A stretch of 42,500 nt of DNA from Theodoxus fluviatilis (GCA_034096865.1 JAWQFJ010001241.1:163941-206440); one strand, 5' to 3'. Counted from the first letter of the stretch, positions 12,108 through 23,280 are shown. Notes: a model not told the origin generated them from the letters alone. Made by a program: numbers and translations.

Positions 12108-12545
12108 GCGCGCGTACACACACACGCGCGCGCACACACACAAACACGCACGCACACAAACGCACGCACGCACACACACACACGCACACGCGCGCTGGGG
12201 CACATGCGCGCGAGTGCACACGCGCGCGCGTGCACACACACATGCTCGCGCGCGTGCACACACACGTGCTCACGCGTTCGCATGCACACACACGTACACG
12301 CGCGCGCGCACACACACGTACGAGCGAGCGCGCACACACACGTACACCTACACGTACGCATGCGTACACACGCACGCGTACCCACGCACACAATTACACA
12401 CACACGTTCACACACACAGACACAATCGTATACACACGCACACCGACACGTACACGCACACACTCACACGTACACTCACGTACACACGCACACACGCGCG
12501 CACACACACGTGCGTGCACACACGCGCACGCACGTACACACACGC
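12108..12545. repeat. Long alternating purine-pyrimidine tract (CA/CG/TA)
   Basis: About 440 bp composed almost entirely of CA, CG, TG and TA dinucleotide steps, with frequent CGCGCG blocks set in CACACA. Strict alternation with many CG steps is the sequence type most prone to left-handed Z-DNA. Open frames up to 189 codons on both strands are artefacts of the repeat. Confidence 0.9.
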
Positions 12546-12681
12546 GCTCGTGACTTACCCTGCGGTGAAGTGAACAGGAAGCAGAGCCGTGTAGAGAGTC
12601 AAGGGGTAAACCTTCCTTATCACTGGTTGTGTTTGCCAGTATTTTCCGACACCGTTACAAAACCGGTAATAGGTGTCAAGA

Positions 12682-12682
<1 letters not shown>
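12546..12682. other. Unique spacer between two repeat tracts
   Basis: About 137 bp of ordinary sequence separating the alternating tract from the next GT array. Nothing was recognised in it. Confidence 0.5.
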
Positions 12683-12762
<80 letters not shown>

Positions 12763-12825
12763 AGTGTGCGTGAGTGTGCGTGTGTGTGCGTGTGTGTATG
12801 TGTGTGTGCGTGTGTGTGCGTGTGT
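12683..12825. repeat. (GT)n microsatellite with CG steps
   Basis: (GT)n with a CGCGCG core near 12751-12760 and regular TGCG variants downstream. Confidence 0.95.
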
Positions 12826-14725
12826 TTTGAAGGCTACCTGAAAAGGTATGCTGTCTAACAGAATTGAAAGTAGGCCTTTTTCAACTCTACACTGGCGCGT
12901 GTAAGGTTGCAAATCATGGGAAACCGATCTTGGACATCGGACATTGTCAAGCCTTATACTCCACAAAAAAGAACTGGTATTGTCATTGTGTAAACGACGT
13001 AGGTATCCAGTTTCAAAGTATATTTTGAGATGTCTTCTCCAAACACAATACCAGAAAACCTTAAGAAAGGAAATAGAGCACTCCTCGTTTCCATGTTCTC
13101 CCTACAGTGTACTTAAGAATGCTCATCACGTGCCCACATATTCTTTTTCACGAGATCGTTTCATGAACACTTGAACAACGTGGCCTCCTTTTAAGCCCGG
13201 GAAACCTAGTGACTTGGTATGACCACTGTGTTTGCCTCTAACCAGGGTGTGAAGTAGAAAGAAAAAAAACCTCTTCCAAATCGCGAAGTTGCTAGATCTT
13301 TACCCGTGTGAACTTCGAACTCCCGCTGGGCAGTGAGTGAAGTTCCTGCCCCAAATCTCGCTTTGCCGTTTGAGTGTTTCTATGCATCACGCTCTCCCGT
13401 GTACTAATTGCGGCGATGTTATCTATGTTGACCCAAGTGAAATTTGAGTCATTCAGGGTTGAGGATGGGGTTAGGGATTGCGATCAAATTTATGCCGAAA
13501 TGGAGCCCGCTTCAAGGCGAAACACTTGTGGCTCGTTCACAGATAACATCACGCATGCATCATGCATGTGTGTGACGTGCAACGTAGTCGAAACCGTGCC
13601 TCGTATTTGGGGCAGACCGTCACATTCCGCCAGGTGCAGCAACACTGTAACCTTAGCGCGAACCGATCTGTCGCAAACATGATCTCTCTTAGTGCAAAAC
13701 TCATCTATTAGCGTCGGCGGTGGTTCAAAAGAATATTGATATTTATTAGATGTTTCGCTCCCGCGGTTTTGTCCCACGAGTCTCAGTCTGGAACGTGTCC
13801 AAAACTTTTCTTTGGAATCGTGCTCTCTATTCTCCATGAGGTCCTGAACCGCCGACCTTGCCGTAGTAGAAAGTAAACGCTATTCAATCCCACGCCGAGT
13901 CGTTTGTGTACTTGTGCTCGGCACGACGCATTAAGGATCGCTTTCGCGCGCCACTTTCCCATGGGCGGCTACGACGCTTAGTTCAGAGTGCGGCAAATGG
14001 GCTTAAACGAGCGCACCACCATTGAAAATGTGTGCGCCGCCTCAAGAGACGTATCGCCTTCGATCGTTTCCTGAGGACGCTGCATGCAAGGACATGCACA
14101 CTGGCGACTCCTCTCGTGGGTTGTTACGCCTTCAGGGCCTCGCCTCGTTGGAACGCGCTTGTTTGGACTGGTGTGAATTTAGGGTTTCAAAGGCGAGCGT
14201 AGAGGCAGTTTCAGTGCAGGCCGTTCAAAATCGAGACCCATGGGAGGCTATTATTGAAGTTTTATATTGAAGTTAATGTAGAATAAAATGTGACGCCTGA
14301 TGGCGAGGTGTGAAAAATCTATCGTCGACTCGACGCGACCATGACATATTGTCCTGTATTGAAGTGAAAGATAGCAGTAAAAGTGGCGGGAAGGGGAGTC
14401 CGTGCAATCGATATATCTCTTAACCGTCAAAGAGTGATCTCTGTGCACGTAAGTCTTATAGCAGTGCTTTGGTAACTAGCTGAGGTTGGTGTATAGACAC
14501 AGGATACCACCAACGTGATCTTCTCGAGTTCCTGACTACAGAACTTGCTGCACATGCCCAGGAATGCACACATGACCATACAGACGCACACAAACGCACA
14601 CCTATGTAGAGCCAGACATCAAGCCATCTAGCAAATCTACCTTTCATCCAGTTTGATAGAGGCACAAATACACAAGCAAACAACAGCACAAAGAACCTCT
14701 GCTCAAGAATGAATGTTTGCGCAAA
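12826..14725. other. Non-coding, nothing recognised
   Basis: Ordinary-composition DNA. Opposing frames at 13374-13837 and a plus frame at 14022-14270 have no recognisable product. Confidence 0.45.
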
Positions 14726-14750
14726 CGAATGAATGAATGAATGAATGAAT
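14726..14750. repeat. (GAAT)6 microsatellite
   Basis: Six tandem GAAT units lying directly upstream of the first SINE-like copy. Confidence 0.9.
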
Positions 14751-14762
14751 GTTTTTGTCCTT

Positions 14763-14868
14763 TGTAGGTTATGCAAGGCCATTGACTACGAAATTACAGG
14801 AGTTATCTGGAGTAAGAGCAACTCCCTATTCTTTGTACAAATCATGTAGGGAGACATGGTGGGTCTAT
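14763..14868 (+). mobile_element. Diverged SINE-like copy 1
   Basis: This segment aligns along its length with 15659-15805 and 36280-36413. Shared landmarks in order are TGTAGGYTATG, a GCCATT/GCCACT block, ACGAAA, GAGTAAGAGCAA, CTATTC, TAC(A/G)AATC and GTAGGGAGACA. Similarity between copies is interrupted by small indels, so they are old insertions. In this copy the right end runs straight into a 21-nt poly-C run. The class is inferred from size, dispersal and the tRNA-promoter-like boxes of copy 2. Confidence 0.6.
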
Positions 14869-14889
14869 CCCCCCCCCCCCCCCCCCCCC
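14869..14889. repeat. Poly-C homopolymer (21 nt)
   Basis: A run of about 21 C residues fused to the right end of SINE-like copy 1. Its length is likely unstable and error-prone. Confidence 0.9.
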
Positions 14890-15041
14890 AACACCCACAG
14901 GGATTCTACTCAGAAAGAACATTTCTTGGATCACAGATGCGGAAAATCCTCGGAATAGTGCGCACACACGCACGCACACTTGCACGTAAGCACTCACCCA
15001 AGCACACGCACGCACATGCAAGCATGCTCGCTCACACATCA

Positions 15042-15328
15042 TCACTCACTCACCCACTCACTCACTCACTCACTCACTCACTCACTCACTCACTCACTCA
15101 CTCACTCACTCACTCACTCACTCACTCACTCACTCACTCACTCACTCACTCACTCACTCACTCACTCACTCACTCGCTCACTCACTCACTCGCTCGCTCA
15201 CTCGCTCGCTCGCTCACTCACTCACTCACTCACTCATTCACTCACTCGCTCGCTCGCTCGCTCGCTCACTCACTCACTCACTCACTCACTCACTCATTCA
15301 CTCACTCACTCACTCGCTCACTCACTCG
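15042..15328. repeat. (CACT)n tetranucleotide array
   Basis: About 287 bp of CACT units. The left half is nearly pure. The right half carries many CGCT and a few CATT variants, often in clusters, as expected from slippage spreading point mutations. Open frames encode only Leu-Thr-His-Ser repeats. Confidence 0.97.
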
Positions 15329-15658
15329 ACAACAAGCGAGAAGCTCCAAGACGCCAGAAAGTTGCTTGGAGGTCAGGCTGTCATCTCATTGATTTTCATT
15401 AGTTGCCTGTGCCACACACCCTGAAGGAGGTGGCTGGCATGACTGAGGCCTTGGCTACTCCTGTTGCACTGACGGCTGGCCTTAGTGCACGGAGGTGACC
15501 TGTGAGTGTGAGGGATGACCGTTGCTCCAGGCCATGGTCAAGGTAGTCTGGCGAAGCCACTGTCACTCTCGGTGCTCACACGTATTGCCCAGGGATGACA
15601 ATGGGGGACGTTCAAGATGGTGGTTGGATGGAATGAGTGAGTAAGGGCCTATCAGTCT
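15329..15658. other. Non-coding, nothing recognised
   Basis: About 330 bp between the tetranucleotide array and SINE-like copy 2, with no recognisable feature. Confidence 0.45.
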
Positions 15659-15805
15659 GTGTAGGCTATGTAGAGCCATTCATTGATCACGAAAATCATA
15701 TGAGCTGGTTCGAGTAAAAGCAAGTCAAGTCTCGATTCTCCTGGTTATTCGCCTGGTGCGAATCGCTCAAGGAGATGCAACACCCAGTGGGTCTGTTCTT
15801 ACCTC
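15659..15805 (+). mobile_element. SINE-like copy 2 with pol III-like boxes
   Basis: This is the best-preserved of three copies. It contains GTAGGCTATGTAG at 15661-15673, resembling a pol III A box. About 35 bp later GGTTCGAGTA at 15707-15716 is close to the B-box consensus GGTTCGANNCC. Both spacing and order fit a tRNA-derived head. It then continues through TTATTCGCCT, GCGAATCG and GGAGATGCAACACCCAGTGGGTCTGTTC, where the 28-bp minisatellite begins. No flanking target-site duplication could be defined because the right side has been replaced by the tandem array. Confidence 0.55.
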
Positions 15806-16171
15806 CAACACCCAGGGGGTCTGTTCTTACCTCCAACACCCAGGGGGTCTGTTCTTACCTCCAACACCCAGGGGGTCTGTTCTTACCTCCAACACCCAGG
15901 GGGTCTGTTCTTACCTCCAACACCCAGTGGGTCTGTTCTTACCTCCAACACCCAGTGGGTCTGTTCTTACCTCCAACACCCAGGGGGTCTGTTCTGACCT
16001 CCAACACCTAGTGGGTCTGTTCTTACCTCCAACACCCAGGAAGATTAAGTTCCAGTGGGTCTGTTCTTACCTCCAACACCCAGGGGGTCTGTTCTTACCT
16101 CCAACACCCAGGAAGATCAAGTTCCAGTGAGTCTGTTCTTACCTCCAACACCCAGGAAGATCAAGTTCCAG
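15779..16171. repeat. 28/44-bp minisatellite, about 12 units
   Basis: The short unit is 28 bp, built around CCCAGTGGGTCTGTTC followed by TTACCTCCAACA. The long unit is 44 bp and differs only by an extra 16-bp segment, GAAGATCAAGTTCCAG. About nine short units come first. Long units then occur at about 16030, 16107 and, truncated, 16151, with a short unit in between. The extra segment is flanked by CAG, so the short form is a simple 16-bp deletion of the long one. Read on the minus strand every unit contains GGAGGTAAGA, a near-ideal splice donor. The single open plus frame across the array is a repeat artefact. Confidence 0.95.
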
Positions 16172-16525
16172 AAAGCTCGAGTGTTTTTCTTTCCACGGGC
16201 TGTGGAAGTGTGCTTCCCAACATGGACTAAGTCAAGAAACAAGACTATTTCACAACTTCGGTCATGGTGCCAGATACGGTTTTGGTGAAGGCTTTTTCAT
16301 TTCGTTGTTGCCCTTACGGACACGTTGGTTGGTAGGTGTCATCATCGGTTGGTTGATCGGAAAATAGTGTTCCCTGACTAGATGACTTGTGACTGTGAAG
16401 TTAGTTGGATGACTGGGTAGTTGGGTTGCTGCCTAATTGTCTGGTGGCTGGGTGGTCGATATTTCACTGGACAGCTACTTCAGTTGTTCTCGCATTCATT
16501 CCGTCATGGAATCATTTGTTTATTG
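16172..16525. other. Non-coding, nothing recognised
   Basis: Unique sequence between the minisatellite and the CT array. The part at 16320-16460 is GGTTGG/TTGGTTG-rich but has no clear repeat period. Confidence 0.45.
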
Positions 16526-16556
16526 CTCTTCTCTCTCTCTGTGAAAGAGAAATTGG

Positions 16557-16601
<45 letters not shown>

Positions 16602-16631
16602 CTCTCTCTCTCTCTGTGAAAGAGAAATTGG

Positions 16632-16677
<46 letters not shown>
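16526..16677. repeat. (CT)n array with 75-bp tandem duplication
   Basis: Two (CT)n runs are each preceded by the same GTGAAAGAGAAATTGGTCTT segment, at 16541-16560 and 16616-16635. The pattern is a 75-bp duplication that included both the unique segment and its CT run. Confidence 0.93.
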
Positions 16678-16678
<1 letters not shown>

Positions 16679-17309
16679 CTATTCAGTTTTTTAAGGATTG
16701 TCCACACGAGTTGCTGCTGACGGGGCCATAGAGCCCGAAGTGCCACAGCGAGAGAAGAGACTCGTCAACCCCATATAAACCCAGGCCCAACACCCTTCAG
16801 CACCTCCATCTGTCAGCCTTCAAAGTCCATCAACTATTCCATTCAACCTTTCCCCTCCAATAGTTTTTCTTCCATCGTAACTCCTTACCGCCCAACCGTC
16901 AACGCCACCATCGGTTCGATTTTGAGTTGACCTCCACGCAAGGCACTGGGTTGGGTCCCCTTTTCTCCATGCCTCCAGTCGTGAGATCCTCCACATCGAC
17001 CCGTACATTCGACTTGAACTAGTGGCGGATACGCCATTGAAAGCGCTGTCAAGCCTACCCGTGGAAAAGTCCGGAAGTTAAGCCGACGAATTTGCAAGTT
17101 TTTGTCCGCCCGGGGAATATTTTCTGGGTTTTTGCGTCTCCGGAGAAGTTTGGCGTGGTCCGAGGCGCTGGAGGATATTTTAGGATTGCAAACACACGTC
17201 TTGGAGGAAAGAACGCCCAATCTGGATAACTCGTAACGTCACGCGCCATGCAGTTTTGTAACCCCGGTGTCAGATCAGGAGGGGAACCTGCAGTATCTAA
17301 GGAAAGTGC
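16678..17309. other. Non-coding, nothing recognised
   Basis: Minus-strand open frames at 16820-17387 overlap each other in different frames and show no recognisable domain. Confidence 0.4.
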
Positions 17310-17449
17310 GTGTGCGCGTGCGTGCGTGCGTGTGTACACGTGTGTGTACGTGTGTGTGTGTGAGTTTGTGAGTGTTTGTGTTTTCATGTCTATATGATGT
17401 ACAAGCAGTTATGCTCCCACTATGAATTCATATATATATATATATATAT
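17310..17449. repeat. (GT)n tract and (AT)n run
   Basis: Imperfect GTGCGTGC/GTGT repeats occupy about 17310-17380. A pure (AT)n run of about 19 nt lies at 17431-17449. Confidence 0.9.
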
Positions 17450-17803
17450 GCATTTGCGTGCAGAATCCGTTTGGTGACCTGCGCATTTTTGCAGCTTTAG
17501 TAGATATTTGCGATAACGGTATTTTTATTTTAAAGCCGTTGTAGCAAAAATGGATGATCGCGATTTTTTCTTCTTCTGGCGAATGCTATATCTGTCTTGT
17601 GAAGCCCGGCACACGAGGTTGACACGCGATATATGTGATTCTTGTCTTCACCCTCGAGCCTCTGAATTTTGTATTATTTTAAGTGAGACCTTGACGGCAC
17701 ATGTGTGCAAAAGCAGGTAAAAATCAGGCCTCTTCTTCGTATGTCAAGCACATAATTATGCGATTGCCCTCTAACATGCTGCTTTGTACGAATTTCAAGT
17801 ATC

Positions 17804-17897
17804 CGTGTGCGTGTGTGCGTGCGTGTGTGTCGCATTCGTGCGTGCGTGTGTGTGCGTGTGTGTGTGTGTGTGCGTGTTTGTGTGTGTGCGTGCGCGC
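17804..17897. repeat. (GT)n / GTGC microsatellite
   Basis: About 94 bp of GT with frequent GTGC and GCGT variants. Open frames on both strands are artefacts. Confidence 0.9.
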
Positions 17898-20192
17898 TTT
17901 GCAATGCAAAAGCATCTTCCACTATAAAAATTATCAAAATACCTTCATCTAAAAGTAGATATATGTGCAAGAGGTGTAGGGAGAAACACGAAATAGATGT
18001 ATGAATTGATCGTCTGCTCTTTCATAAGAACAGTACTAGAAAGGGAAGATAGTATGTTTATCAGCACGTCCATGCAGGTTGAACAAGCTGATGTATAAAC
18101 TTAGCGCTGTACAAAGTAGTGGACTTTCAGAAATGTCGTGGTCGTGGGGGATCAGGAGAGGGCATTGCAAGGGGAGTCATTTATTTGACCCTCATCCAGG
18201 GATATTAACTGAAACGGTTATGAAGATGCCGGAACAGCAGATTTCCCGTGATTAATTGACCAGGGCTACACCGACAGCAAATCCTTTGAGGGTGTAACGA
18301 GAGGCAGGCGTAGGTTCCTAACGGTATGACGGTAGAATCGGTCCCCTTACACCGACCCAATCCCGCATTTAAGGATTTGGTCTGCCATTTTCGCTTGTAC
18401 TCAAAATCAATACACTCGTTGCCGGACCAAGGAGGGGCCGGGACGCCGCAAGGGAAAAGGGGTAGTGCAGATTCCTCGGGCAGCTTGACACTCATAGCAT
18501 GCGGTGATGTTCACCTGAGTGCGCATGCCGAAAGTGATGTGCAGTGACGCCAATCATCCAGGAGGTCAGGGCTCCAATTCTCCTTGAGGTCATGAAACTT
18601 TTCTTGTGTCATCTTCTGTGTATGGATGTGTACGGGAAATGTCGGACGACCCGAAAGTGTTGTGTTGCTATGATAACGGTAACCACATTCGTCCAGGCGT
18701 TCCCTCTGCCCTAGGTCGTATCAGGGCAGGCAATCACATACAATTTACCCTTCAGTGCCGACACCGCAACTCATAATTTAGGCTGACTAGTGTCATAGTA
18801 CCAGTCAGCCTAAGGCCCAATGGAAGGCAAGTCACTACTGGAAGCTTTTTAGCTCTTTACCAATCCCTATGTAGACAAAGACTTGCTCACCAGCCTTCTA
18901 AGAGAGACCTGGTAATCCGAACCTCACGAGGCACACAGGAAGAAATATGGCTAACAGACTTCGTCAGGTTCTTAAACAAAGGCAGATCTTACAGATAGCA
19001 GGACGGACGAAGAGTAGCGTACAACGTGGATGGGTTGATTGGCTCCCCTCTCTCGAAATCCAACCCACATATATATGCTATACTCGCATGAGTCCATCTC
19101 GTGACGAACAGTCTCGAAGGATTTTGCACGACCCACTCGTGTTTAAACTCTCACAAAGCGAGGATTTAGTGCAGGCACGCAAATCGCCCATCACAATGCC
19201 CAGGCGGTAACTACGCGTGCAACAAACATGGGCAGGCCACGCCTCATTACCACACGCCAGGCTCGGCAAAACGGGGCGCACAAAGTCCCACAACAGTCTC
19301 ATGTTTCGTTCAAATCGAGATACAACAGATGCAGCAGGATTTGCTGGAGGTCATTCGAGCAAGTCTGAGATTGTACTCGATTCAGAAAGCTGAGCCATCA
19401 CTGCAGACGTGTATACTTCATGGCGTCTACAGGAAGGCCATATGTAATATTTTCTGTGAAAAGAAACCCATCTGCGTCTGACTGCGCGACACCCCACCTC
19501 TTCCTTGTCATGATTATGCCCTACTTGCAGACGAATTACTGTAGTTGGTGATTCACTGAGAAGGAGGGCTCTCGACTATACGCATAAACCATTTTCAGGG
19601 ACCATTGAAGAATGTCTTATGAGCCAGAAGCGAGTGAAATTCTGCAAACTTTGTAAAATTTTAGAGCTAAGGAGTATTGTCTGCACACATGGGAAAAAAC
19701 CTTTTTCTAAAAAGTGCTCGTTACAGACACACATATAGATCAACAACCACTCCACACTTATCTTTATGATCTAAATGCCATTTTGAAAGTTTCATCGCAG
19801 TTTGTAATGACAATAATCTGAAAGGTATCGGACCACTCGGTATTGGAGGATGGGGCCCATATTTGACGTGAATGTCAAGGTCGCGCTGGAACTGGTCTGG
19901 CATACTAGCATTCCTGCCCCACAGCTGGCATTTACTCGAAGGCAGCTGCCATATTAAAACACTACAAACAACTCCGGCCGCTCCTGGTCGAACAATAGAC
20001 ACGACTGTGGACGCCCTGTAGTTCCTGCAGCTGCCGCATGATGAATTCAGCGAACTTTCAACAGATAATGCAGTAGGCATCTCGATCATCTTACGCTCTG
20101 AAATGGCATGTTATGCTGCCTCCGTAGCTTTTTTGCTGATGTGTGACGCTCATGTGTTATTTCATCCGCACTGTTAGATGAAAACACTTCTC
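17898..20192. other. Non-coding, with one short hairpin
   Basis: No gene was recognised. Plus frame 18947-19210 (87 codons) and minus frame 19721-20089 (122 codons) lack recognisable content. A perfect 10-bp inverted repeat at 18779-18812 is listed separately. Confidence 0.4.
18779..18812. other. Perfect 10-bp stem, 14-nt loop
   Basis: TAGGCTGACT at 18779-18788 is the exact reverse complement of AGTCAGCCTA at 18803-18812. No T run follows and the context is not a bacterial terminator. It could be the palindromic end of a decayed element or chance. Confidence 0.6.
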
Positions 20193-20556
20193 GTGTGTGT
20201 GTGTTTGCACGTGCGTTCGTGTGTGTGTGTTTGCGTGTGTGTGTGTTTGCACGTGCGTGTGTGTGTGTATGTGTATTTGCGTGTGTGTGTGTGTCTGCGC
20301 GTGTGTGTTTGCGTGTGTGTGTTTTGCGCGTGTGTGTTTGCGTGTGTGTTTGTGTTTGTGTTTGTGTTTGTGTTTGCGTGTGTGTGTGTGTGTGTTTGTT
20401 TGCGTGTGTGTGTGTGTGTTTGCGTGTGTGTGTGTGTGTTTGCGTTTGCGATTGTGTTTGCGTGTGTGTGTGTGTGTTTGCGTGTGTGTGTGTTTGCGTG
20501 TGTGTTTGCGTGTGTTTGCGTGTGTGTGTGTGTTTGCGTGTGTGTGTGTGTGTGGT

Positions 20557-20603
<47 letters not shown>

Positions 20604-20692
20604 GTGTGTGTGTGTGTTTTTGCGTGTTTGTGTGTGTGTGTGTGTTTGCGCGCGCGCGCGTGTGTGTGTGTGTGCGTGTGTGTGTGTGTGTT

Positions 20693-20723
<31 letters not shown>

Positions 20724-20838
20724 TTGCGTGTGTGTGTGTGTTTTTGCGTGTTTGTGTGAGTGTGTGTTTGCGCGTTTGTGTGTGTGTTTGCGTGTTTATG
20801 TGTTTGCGTGTGTGTGTGTTTGCGTGGGGGGGGGGGGG
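20193..20838. repeat. GT-rich array with GTTTGC variants, ending in poly-G
   Basis: About 630 bp of (GT)n with a recurrent GTTTGCGTGTGTGT motif, several GTTTGT runs and one CGCGCGCGCG block near 20650. It ends in a 13-nt G run at 20826-20838. It supports open frames of about 300 codons on both strands, all spurious. Confidence 0.95.
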
Positions 20839-20845
20839 TTGGGAG

Positions 20846-20848
<3 letters not shown>

Positions 20849-20923
<75 letters not shown>

Positions 20924-20930
20924 CAGAGAC

Positions 20931-21027
<97 letters not shown>

Positions 21028-21036
21028 GGGGGGGGA
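20849..21036. repeat. (GA)n array with GACA variants
   Basis: The first half carries GAGACA interruptions. From 20937 to 21036 it is an uninterrupted 100-nt homopurine run, (AG)n followed by G9 and A. It directly abuts the GT and poly-G tract, so the compound repeat spans about 840 bp. Confidence 0.95.
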
Positions 21037-23280
21037 CGACAATTCTCTTTGACCTTTCAAAGCAGACAGCTAACCACTCCTCCTCCTTGCCCGGGGGTCA
21101 AGGGGGCGAGAAGAGTGGGTGGGTGAGGGGCGTGGCGAAGTGGCAAGCAAAATCAGGACTTCCTGTCACAGTTTCTCACTTGCACTGTGCACACAAGTAA
21201 GGGAAGATCACTAACAATCTCTAGGAACCTCTCCTCAGCACAGACAACTAATAATAGGAAGCAGGCTGACGCGTGCGCTATTGATAAGGAACGTTGGCAC
21301 ATTTCTTCCATTTGGCCGGAACACCCTGGGGAGTTGATGCACGTAACGGCATTTGGTGGCAAGGCGCCGCAACGCTATCTGCTAGGGTGGTAGAGAATCG
21401 AGGCTGTCTCTCGCCATGGTCACAGAGAGGAGCATGGACTGGAAAGTGCTGTAGAGGAGATGAGTGTTCTGGCTGGAATGGAGGATCAGTCGATAACGCA
21501 TCTTTCTCCATCGTTTTGTCATGACTGAAGGTTGCAACGTTGCAAGCAAACTGGCGTTGACTGAATACTTTACTCCAGCATTCTAAATCCACTTGTCAAA
21601 CAGTAGGGTGGCTCTGTGCATGCGGCAGAGCATTAGACGCACCGCATTGTGAAGTAGCGACAACGTCTCTCGGACGATGTCTGTGATGGCTTGACATTTT
21701 CCTGAAAAATCTTCATTTATTGTCTCTACTTTTTTCACTCTTTTCTTTTGAAGTTAGGATGGGGAATTGCTTTGTATGTGCTTGTATGTCCGTGTCGTAC
21801 GTCTGTTTAGATTTTCATAACGTGATATGTCGCCATCGTCCTGCTTGTTGTCGCGTGTCGTCGATGCCCTGCTATTCTCGTTGTCCGTCACGCTTTTCAG
21901 TGTTGTTTCCCGCTGATGTTCCCGCTGAAGCATTAGTCATGGAACAAAATGAATTGTTTTTCGCTGGGAACATTTCTCCCATCATCTCAAGCTCCTTCAT
22001 GTCTTGTCAGAGCAGATTTCAATGCCTGTAATTCAGGTGAAGAAAAGGAAGTTTTTTGTCCAAAAGGACTTGACGGTGCTTGTGGGTATTTCAGTGTTCG
22101 ATGAGGCTCTCCAGCTCTTGACGGATCCGGGGAAATCCACCAGGACGCATTCAACGGCAGCTGCTGTTTCCAACAGGACTGCCATTTTTTTTCCTCTTCA
22201 CCTCTCTTCAAGAAGAGGTTTGGAAATGCGACAAGACACTTTCGAGTTCGCATCGATCTCCCCCTGGAATAGCCCGCCTTGCGAAGAAGGAGAAAAAAAG
22301 AAACTCATAAATGATAGCGTCCTCCTATTTCCCGTCAGAATTCCAACCAGTGGTTCGTGTGCAGTTTTTTGTGGGTTTGATTTTTTTGGGGTTGCGTTTA
22401 TCAGCTTCGATCGAATCTGGGGCCTCGCTCTTCTTCTGTCCGCTCTGCTCATCTTGCATCCGTTCCGACAACCGCGACGGTGTCTCTTTGCGGTAAACTA
22501 GGCTCTGTGGTCTTTAGCTCTCGCCCTCGCACTCTTAAAGGGGCACTTCGCCTGCATGGCTCGCTAGTCTCTTCCTCCGTCATGCACTGGTGAAAGGGTG
22601 AGGTGTAAAATCCGGACGGCCCGTCGCACTGGATCATAGCTGGCGCGCCTGCTCCTTCCGAAAGTTAATGTCCTGCTGAAAAAGATTTATAAGTGGCTTC
22701 TTGTTTAGGATCTTTGCCGATTGTGTTGGATGCAGATATGCTGCAAATAATTTCTGGAGGATCATTGAAGTTCCTTGTTGAATTGAATAAGCGCTAAAGG
22801 GGGAATGGGGTAAAGATAGCCATTAAAAGTGTTTAAGATGGTTACAAACGGGTTTTGTGTACACGTATATGGTAATGTGCTTGGAATACTGACAACAACA
22901 CAGCACCAACCGCAACTATTCATAGCCATCAACGGTGTCATCACAGAGGATGGAGCAGCGACAATGCGGACCCTTCTGTTGACAATGGTGAAAACGCCTC
23001 TTCCAACACCGACATACGGCAGCTTTTTTTGTCCCGCCAATCAGCGAAGAAAGACGTCTACCATTCCAGCAGACGTGGGGGGCGTTGGTTGAGAGACGCT
23101 GATGACTTAACTGGTGATGGGCAAAGTGATGTTGACAAGACAGAGGTAATCATAAGATTTGTTGAAGATTATGACGACACTGATGACGTCAATCGCTGTA
23201 CGTTTAGGTCTTGTGACGTCGTTTAGACCTTCCAAATTCGGATGGAAAGGATGTAGGAACATAATGTCGTAGCATCCAAC
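21037..23280. other. Non-coding, unassigned open frames only
   Basis: The longest frame is plus 22004-22501 (165 codons). Its C-terminal part is Phe/Leu-rich, it overlaps a minus-strand frame at 22198-22452, and no family is recognised. Minus 22762-23040 and plus 22829-23092 overlap each other in the same way. None has supporting splice sites or signals that I can point to. Confidence 0.4.

Noticed and set aside
12011..12773. Open frames of 119-189 codons on both strands
   Set aside because: Artefacts of the alternating purine-pyrimidine tract.
13830..13910. Possible tRNA-like B box (GGCGGTTCAGGACCT on the minus strand)
   Set aside because: Two mismatches to the B-box consensus. I found no A box or cloverleaf.
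14856..15402. 178-codon frame with Leu-Thr-His-Ser repeats
   Set aside because: Translation of the CACT array. A four-base unit read in triplets yields a 12-base, four-residue repeat.
15756..16130. 124-codon tandem-repeat protein
   Set aside because: The 28-bp unit is not a multiple of three, so the residue repeat spans three units. No start context or homology supports it.
20086..21060. 324-codon His/Thr- and Ser/Leu-rich minus frame and about 300-codon plus frames
   Set aside because: Generated by the compound GT and GA array. There is no unique domain.
22004..22501. 165-codon plus frame
   Set aside because: No recognised domain and overlapped by open minus-strand frames. Base composition explains it.
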